Assembly: GCF_024166365.1 (NCBI RefSeq)
Contig: NC_064834.1
Coordinates: 51,812,001-51,876,000 of the forward strand
Reading direction: 5' to 3'
Length of the DNA stretch: 64,000 bases
DNA from: Elephas maximus indicus
Lineage: Eukaryota > Chordata > Mammalia > Proboscidea > Elephantidae
Made by a program: the position numbers and the translations under genes. This document shows positions 61,601 to 64,000 of the stretch, one piece after another. Within the stretch, counting starts at the first letter, position 1, and the number at the start of each line of letters is the position of its first letter. The notes beneath the pieces were generated by a model. The model was given only the letters and a program-made list of their open reading frames with translations, was not told where the DNA came from and ran no database searches.

Positions 61601-64000
61601 TCTGTCTTGGAAGAAGTACAACAGAATGCTCCTTGGAAGCATGATGACAAGACTGCGTCTCACATACTTTGGACATGCTGTCAGGAGGGATCAGTCCCCT
61701 GGAGAAGGACATCATCCTTGGTAAAGCAGAAGGTCAGCAAAAAAGAGGAGGACCCTCAATGAGATGGATTGACACAGTGGTAGCTACAATGAGCTGAAGC
61801 ACAGAAACAACTGTGAAGATGGCGCAGGATCAGACGTTTCATTCTGCTGTGCACAGGGTCACTATGAGTTGGAACTGACTCAATGACACAACAACAACAA
61901 CATATGTCAAGCTAGGGTAAGTGATTCTGGCGTCCCACTCACCAAAGCTCTGAACTGAAAGGAAATAAAAGAAAGGGAGAGGAAATATATCTTAAATGTA
62001 TCCATTTGTTCACTTAAATATTTGGACAGGAGAATAAAAAGCCATTTCAGAAGATGAGATGGGCAGTTCATGCTGCATGGACTGCAGAGAGGGAAGTATA
62101 GAGGCATAAAAGCCAGGTAGGCCACCTGGAGCAAAGAAGAATGAAGAATACCAAAGACATATGGAAAATATTAGCCCAAGAAACAGAAATGGCCACATAA
62201 AAAAGGGACTCCATCAGCCTGAGACCAGAAGAACTAGATCATGCCTGGCTACCATCAACAACCGCCCTGCAGGGAACACAACAGAGAGTCTCTGACGAAG
62301 CAGGAGAAAAGTAGAGTGTGCAGAACTCAAATTCTAGTAAAAAGACCAGACTTAATGGTCTGACGGAGACTGGAGGCACACCGGAAAACACGGCCCCCCG
62401 GACTCTCTGTTAGCCCAGAACTGAGACCATTCCCAAAGCCAACTCTTCACACAAAGATTAGACTGGACTATAAAATGTGTAATAATACTCGTGAAGAGAG
62501 TGCTTCTTAGCTCAAGTAGATACATGAGACTAAAGGGGCAGCTCCTGTCCGGAGGTAAGATGAGAAGACAAAAAGGGACAGGAGCTGGCTGAATGGACAC
62601 GGGAAATCCAGGATGGAAAGGAGGAGTGTGCTGTCACATTACAGATAAAGCAACCAGGGTCACATAACAATGTGTATATAAATTTTTGTATAAGAAACTA
62701 ACGTGAACTATAAAGTTTCACTTAAAGCACAATTTTTAAAAAAGCCGGATGGGAACCTTCCTCACCAAATCAAGTCTAATATGATTAGACCTAAATGAAC
62801 GAAGTGATAATGGAAAATTTAAAAGATGCTTCAAAGGAGGAATCAACATAGACCACTTAGAAAGAGAAATAAGGAGAAGGCTTGCTAAAAAAATAAAACA
62901 CACTACCTCTATAAATATTTTCTTTTTCAATAAACATCAGGAAAAGATTATTAAAATACATTTATGCTAATTTTCAAAATAAGCTTTGACATCAATGCAG
63001 GTCTCACAAAGTAGACACTATTAAAACTAACCTTCAAATTCAGAATGTGATCCATTAACATGAAACATCTTGGCTGCTTTGAAACAAGATCAACAGGTCC
63101 CCCTCTCTGCTGAGGATCCCAATTCAGCATCAACTGTAGCCAGTTCTCCATGGATTCTACTATTAAACTAAAGAACGTATAAAAATAGGTAAAAATCTCA
63201 CATTTATATGTTCTAATTTTTCTTTAGTATTATAAAAAAGGTAATTTTATTGGCTGTCCATTTTCTTTCCCATTACCTGTCTGTACTATTTTCTATCTTA
63301 TTTTCAAACAGTTAATGGAATAATAGTGGACGAACTTTTTCCATAAAAAACAACCACCAAAAAAAAAAATAGATATTTAAATTAGTTTACGGCAACTCCA
63401 ACAGATGAGTCCAGTTCCATTCTTCAAGGAACCCACCCACTTACTTCATTATTCCAAGAATCTCAGCACATAAGCCAATCAGTTGAATGGCAGCAGCTCT
63501 CGTTTCCACTAGACCTGTGCCGTCCAATATAGTAGTCACTATATCTACACCTCAGGAGCCCTGGTGGCACAGTGGTCAAAGCACTCGACTGCTAACTGAA
63601 AGGTCACTGATTCGAAACCACCAGCTGATCCACAGGAGAAAGATGTGTCAGTCTGCTTTGGAAACTCTCTGGGGTTGTTACGGGTCAGAATCACCTAGAC
63701 AGCAGTGGTTTTTTTTTTTGGCGGGGGGGGGGGGGGCGGCAGTTATAGCTACATTTACATTTAAATTAATTAAAAGAAAATAAAAGTTAAAATTCAGTTC
63801 TTAGTCACACTAGGCACCTCGCAAGTGCTCACAGCCTCATGTGGCTAGGAGAGACACAGAACCTTACCATCATCATAGAAAGTTCTACTGGACAATGTTA
63901 CTTGAGGCAGACAAATTACTGTTCTCTTACAACCCTAGAGAAACTGAGGCAAAATTCTTCAACTAAAACACACTTACCTACAAAGGTTATTTGGTTGAGG
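37593..64000 (-). CDS. CHUK: CHUK / IKK-alpha, exons 8 (partial) to 21, 5' end off the right edge
   Basis: IKK-alpha is a serine/threonine kinase of the IkB kinase complex (with IKK-beta and NEMO/IKBKG). It phosphorylates IkB and, in the non-canonical NF-kB pathway, p100/NFKB2. Fourteen exons between 64000 and 37593 join in frame to give residues of about 259-745 (human length 745). Domains seen are the end of the kinase domain (to about 302), the ubiquitin-like domain (about 307-384), the helical scaffold/dimerisation domain (about 410-665) with the leucine-zipper stretch starting at L455, and the NEMO-binding LDWSWL (738-743) just before the stop. The activation loop and start codon are outside the window. 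Splice sites are GT-AG, with no stop or frameshift. Its 3' end lies about 2 kb upstream of the ERLIN1 promoter. Confidence 0.97.
37623..40224. other. CHUK introns 20 and 19 (part): unrecognised sequence
   Basis: Apart from exon 20 (38381-38480), no transposon is recognised. Frames at 38900-39160 and 39604-39867 have no recognisable motif. Confidence 0.5.
38381..38480 (-). CDS. CHUK: CHUK exon 20, residues 703-736
   Basis: A 100-base exon encoding [20 protein letters not shown] and [13 protein letters not shown]. The acceptor is TCATCCTACAG and the donor GTAAGT. Confidence 0.97.
40225..40460 (-). repeat. MIR-like SINE remnant
   Basis: AGCACTTTACATATATTGGC, CATTTTACAGATGAGGAAAT and ATTGCCCAAAGTTATTACAA in this order are the classic reverse MIR core. 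One of the clearest old SINEs in the window. Confidence 0.7.
40513..40646 (-). CDS. CHUK: CHUK exon 19, residues 659-703
   Basis: A 134-base exon encoding [20 protein letters not shown] to CVVTPQD plus GG of Gly703. This is the flexible Ser/Thr/Pro-rich linker and the fastest-changing part of the visible protein ([17 protein letters not shown] here). The donor is GTGGGT, weaker than the rest. Confidence 0.96.
41211..41358 (-). CDS. CHUK: CHUK exon 18, residues 609-658
   Basis: A 148-base exon encoding [20 protein letters not shown] to IWHLLKIAC, the last helices of the scaffold domain. The acceptor is AATCTCTTCAG and the donor GTAAGT. Confidence 0.97.
41660..41756 (-). CDS. CHUK: CHUK exon 17, residues 577-609
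   Basis: A 97-base exon encoding [20 protein letters not shown] to KELFGHL plus two bases of Ser609. The donor GTAGAA is weak. An AfroSINE in antisense starts 105 bases upstream of the acceptor. Confidence 0.97.
41861..42070 (+). mobile_element. AfroSINE, long variant with RTE-like ending
   Basis: About 210 bases: CAACTGCTAACCTAAAGGTT head, a GAAAAGACCCAGTGATCTGC body, and GAGTTGGAACTGACTTGACA followed by an ACAATAACAACAG tail. The tail is closer to the RTE 3' end than in younger copies. It lies just upstream of CHUK exon 17. Confidence 0.93.
42855..43062 (-). mobile_element. AfroSINE, long variant, first of a tandem pair
   Basis: Reverse copy of about 205 bases (GAGTCGACCCTGACTCATGG to AGCCAGGGACTCC). 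It abuts a second copy with only CAAACAACC-type sequence between. Confidence 0.93.
43063..43275 (-). mobile_element. AfroSINE, long variant, second of a tandem pair
   Basis: Reverse copy, more diverged than its neighbour (GAGATGATTCTGACCCATGG to CCACCAAGGGACCC). Both have AAACAACC at the left side, so the second may have used the first copy's flank as a target. Confidence 0.9.
43988..47655 (-). mobile_element. Near full-length RTE/BovB-like LINE, split by a solo LTR
   Basis: Lies in CHUK intron 16, in the gene's orientation. From its 5' end (about 47655) come an untranslated region and an ATG at 47301 opening an endonuclease segment with [18 protein letters not shown] and [11 protein letters not shown], the RTE/BovB apurinic-like endonuclease. 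Then come decayed reverse-transcriptase parts (YADD at 45242-45253, followed by [19 protein letters not shown]). The 3' part continues to about 43988. Without the inserted LTR it is about 3.2 kb, close to full length. Frames are broken: a TGA directly precedes YADD. It is dead. Confidence 0.9.
44564..45047 (-). mobile_element. Solo LTR, MaLR/ERVL-like, inside the RTE LINE
   Basis: A 484-base element with TG...CA ends (minus strand TGTCATGGATTGAATT to GACTAAGACA) and a perfect 5 bp target duplication ACTGT at 44559-44563 and 45048-45052. The minus strand shows a TATA-like GATATAAAAGAG and an AATAAA, in LTR order. The ends resemble MLT1-type LTRs. RTE sequence continues on both sides, so the LTR is the younger insertion. 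No internal viral genes. Confidence 0.9.
48070..48163 (+). mobile_element. AfroSINE, 5'-truncated
   Basis: Only the last 95 bases are present: TAAAGATTACGGCCTAGAAA to ATCAACTCCATGGCACACAA with the CAACAACAAT tail of the RTE-like form. Confidence 0.85.
48222..48665 (+). repeat. Ancient mammalian interspersed repeat, class not named
   Basis: TCCTCAAACTTTTTGGTCTC, AGGACCCCTTTATGCTCTTA and AATGTCTAGTTTAATAGAAG form a recognisable order in a common old mammalian repeat. The open frames on both strands here belong to it. Confidence 0.5.
48690..49400 (+). repeat. L2-like LINE remnant
   Basis: Contains ATGCTATTCCCCTGCTTAAA, TGATGAAATCCAGACTCTTT and TTTCCTGCAGGAAATCTCCT in the order typical of the long L2-like repeats of placental genomes. 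Confidence 0.5.
49640..49905 (-). repeat. MIR-like SINE with a scrap of AfroSINE
   Basis: Reverse MIR core (CCTCATTTTACACAAGAGGG, TGAGGTCACGCAGCAAAATG). Within it 49724-49750 (ACCCATTGCCGTTGAGTCAG) looks like a 27-base end of a reverse AfroSINE. Confidence 0.55.
50408..50457 (-). CDS. CHUK: CHUK exon 16, residues 560-577
   Basis: A 50-base exon encoding [16 protein letters not shown] with the split Leu560 and Asp577 codons. The acceptor is TCTCTTGTAG and the donor GTAAGA. The following intron is the longest in the CHUK part (8.65 kb) and is packed with transposons. Confidence 0.96.
51125..51234 (-). CDS. CHUK: CHUK exon 15, residues 524-560
   Basis: A 110-base exon encoding [20 protein letters not shown] to RRQGDLMES plus two bases of Leu560. 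Human has Ala where this reads Thr in SLHTEI. The donor is GTAAGG. Confidence 0.97.
51589..51756 (+). mobile_element. AfroSINE
   Basis: CATGGTGGCACAGTGGTTAA head with a short internal duplication (GAGCTATGGTGAGCTACAG) and an ATCAACTCGACAGCAATGGG tail. It lies 355 bases upstream of CHUK exon 15. Confidence 0.94.
52426..52487 (-). CDS. CHUK: CHUK exon 14, residues 503-523
   Basis: A 62-base exon encoding [20 protein letters not shown]. The acceptor is ACTTTTTTTAG and the donor GTAAAA. It ends in phase 0. Confidence 0.97.
52570..52910 (-). mobile_element. L1 fragment
   Basis: GTAGAGCTACCTCATTCTTT and ACAGTTGTATAGTATGCCTC are reverse forms of a common L1 3' UTR stretch. Confidence 0.5.
53650..53801 (-). 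CDS. CHUK: CHUK exon 13, residues 452-503, leucine zipper
   Basis: A 152-base exon encoding [20 protein letters not shown] and on to SEQMTYGI. It covers the annotated leucine zipper of IKK-alpha (455-476), used in dimerisation. The acceptor is GTGGTTTAG and the donor GTAAGT. Confidence 0.97.
54164..54287 (-). CDS. CHUK: CHUK exon 12, residues 411-452
   Basis: A 124-base exon encoding [20 protein letters not shown] to FQGQRAA plus two bases of Met452, the start of the scaffold/dimerisation domain. The donor is GTAAGT. Confidence 0.97.
55140..56400 (+). mobile_element. L1 3' UTR remnant (left end unsure)
   Basis: The sequence from 55930 to 56400 follows an L1 3' UTR pattern (AACAAGGAAAGTCTGAGAAA, AGGCATGACAACTAAATGTA, ending near TAAGTCTAAAACTGTTATTT). 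It is interrupted at 55761-55930 by an AfroSINE. The part before 55560 is less certain. Confidence 0.55.
55761..55930 (+). mobile_element. AfroSINE, 5'-truncated long variant
   Basis: GCTGTTAACCAAAAGGTTGG to AATCAACTCAACAGCATGCA with a CAACAACA tail. The first 20 bases of the head are missing. Confidence 0.9.
56909..57070 (-). mobile_element. AfroSINE
   Basis: Reverse copy: ATTGCCATCAAGTCGATTCT to TTCTTAACCACTGTATCACT. Followed by a TG/CA microsatellite. Confidence 0.94.
57067..57112. repeat. TG/CA microsatellite with hairpin symmetry
   Basis: (TG)n TATATATGC then AGGCATA (CA)n: the two arms are nearly reverse complements, so this tract could fold back on itself. Confidence 0.8.
57809..57911 (-). 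CDS. CHUK: CHUK exon 11, residues 377-411
   Basis: A 103-base exon encoding [20 protein letters not shown] and [14 protein letters not shown] plus one base of Val411. The acceptor is CTTTTTCAG and the donor GTAAGT. Confidence 0.97.
58140..58560 (+). mobile_element. L1 3' end
   Basis: Old L1 3' UTR pattern (ATACTATTCAGCAATCAAAA, CATGGATGAACCTCAAGAAC, TATACCTCAATAAAGTCATA), ending in an A-rich tail. Confidence 0.65.
58653..58855 (+). mobile_element. AfroSINE, long variant, with perfect 11 bp duplication
   Basis: About 200 bases with the extra body (AGAAAGATGTGGCAGTCTGC, TGTAAAGATTTACAGTCTTG). GGCTTCAAGTA is identical at 58642-58652 and 58856-58866, so this long variant was also mobile fairly recently. 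Confidence 0.97.
59130..59324 (-). CDS. CHUK: CHUK exon 10, residues 312-376
   Basis: A 195-base exon of 65 whole codons: [20 protein letters not shown] to QCVLDGV, most of the ubiquitin-like domain. The acceptor is ATTTATACAG and the donor GTAAGA. Confidence 0.97.
59640..59990 (-). repeat. Two MIR-like SINE remnants
   Basis: TCTAATCTCCATTTTGGAAT, TAACTTATTCGGGATCACAC and, further on, GTTATCCTCATTTTTCAAAC follow the reverse MIR core twice. Confidence 0.5.
60007..60176 (-). mobile_element. AfroSINE with perfect 11 bp duplication
   Basis: Full-length reverse copy. TCTCACCTAAA is identical at 59996-60006 and 60177-60187. Confidence 0.97.
60843..61901 (+). mobile_element. RTE/BovB-like LINE, 5'-truncated and 5'-inverted, perfect 12 bp duplication
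   Basis: ATATGTCAAGCT is identical at 60831-60842 and 61902-61913. The first 45 or so bases are in inverse orientation to the rest, as seen after twin priming. The plus-strand part carries the late reverse transcriptase ([20 protein letters not shown], with a one-base loss just before ADD) and the C-terminal region, then the RTE 3' end TCACTATGAGTTGGAACTGA and a CAACAACAACA tail. Antisense to CHUK. The open frames on both strands are remnants. Confidence 0.93.
62110..62742 (+). mobile_element. LINE 3' fragment, same family as 7169-7770
   Basis: Same block order as the copies at 7169 and 17440 (ACCTGGAGCAAAGAAGAATG, AAAGATTAGACTGGACTATA, TTTTTGTATAAGAAACTAAC) and a short A-rich tail. Confidence 0.7.
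63032..63167 (-). CDS. CHUK: CHUK exon 9, residues 266-311
   Basis: A 136-base exon encoding [20 protein letters not shown] and on to LMDHILNLK, the last helices of the kinase domain. The acceptor is CGTTCTTTAG and the donor GTTAGT. An in-frame AG three codons in (TTTAATAG) could compete as an acceptor, but the Ser266 codon is restored only by the site at 63168-63169. Confidence 0.96.
63555..63719 (+). mobile_element. AfroSINE, variant
   Basis: AGCCCTGGTGGCACAGTGGT head, AGGAGAAAGATGTGTCAGTC body, ATCACCTAGACAGCAGTGGT tail, ending in a T-run. Confidence 0.93.
63721..63737 (+). repeat. Guanine run
   Basis: GCG followed by about 14 G at the end of a SINE. The exact length is likely unreliable in sequencing. 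Confidence 0.7.
63978..64000 (-). CDS. CHUK: CHUK exon 8, 3' end only, about residues 259-266
   Basis: The last 23 bases of an exon: PQPNNLC plus two bases of Ser266, followed by the donor GTAAGT. The rest of the exon is beyond the window edge. Confidence 0.9.

Larger units (their letters stand above)
61914..63977. other. CHUK introns 9 and 8 (part)
   Basis: Apart from the LINE fragment, exon 9 and the AfroSINE, the sequence is unrecognised AT-rich intron. Confidence 0.5.

Overview
The window is mammalian nuclear DNA, almost certainly from an afrotherian (elephant, manatee or hyrax group; elephant-like is my best guess). Two things point there. It holds about 24 copies of the tRNA-derived AfroSINE family, several bounded by perfect 10-12 bp target-site duplications. 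It also holds BovB/RTE-type LINEs of the afrotherian kind. All recognisable protein-coding sequence consists of short exons with GT-AG introns, so almost every long open reading frame in the window is a chance ORF or transposon debris.

Two real genes fill the window, both on the minus strand and in the same head-to-tail order as human 10q24.31. ERLIN1 runs leftward from a CpG-island promoter near 34.2 kb. One probable non-coding exon and ten coding exons (residues 1-275 of about 348) are present, and the last coding exon lies beyond the left edge. About 2 kb upstream of the ERLIN1 promoter lies the 3' end of CHUK (IKK-alpha). Its exons 8 (partial) to 21 run from the right edge to 37,593 and encode residues of about 259-745: the end of the kinase domain, the ubiquitin-like domain, the helical scaffold/dimerisation domain with leucine zipper, and the NEMO-binding hexapeptide. 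Every exon joins in frame and I found no inactivating change, so both genes look functional. They act in different pathways (ER-membrane protein degradation and lipid control; NF-kB signalling), and their adjacency is ancestral synteny rather than an operon.

Layout. 0-34 kb: ERLIN1 introns, with an old L1 (about 2.9-8.8 kb) carrying nested younger insertions, more L1 debris (13.8-18.9 kb), two ERV-type LTR-like blocks (21.05-21.53 and about 23.4-24.1 kb) and many SINEs. 34-36.4 kb: intergenic, with one SINE and old repeats. 36.4-64 kb: CHUK 3' UTR, exons and introns. The 8.7 kb intron 16 holds a near full-length minus-strand RTE/BovB-like LINE (about 43.99-47.65 kb), itself split by a 484 bp MaLR-like solo LTR with a perfect 5 bp duplication. 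A second, 5'-truncated and 5'-inverted RTE copy with a perfect 12 bp duplication lies at 60.84-61.90 kb.

The most interesting structure is the relation between the SINEs and the RTE LINE in the same window. The SINE at 30.77-31.07 kb has a tRNA-Gly-like head, a body collinear with the 5' region of the RTE, and the RTE 3' tail. The longer AfroSINE variants carry part of the same body. This suggests that the SINE families are tRNA heads fused to internally deleted RTE elements. I found no CRISPR array, bacterial-type operon or other unrecognised protein-coding system.
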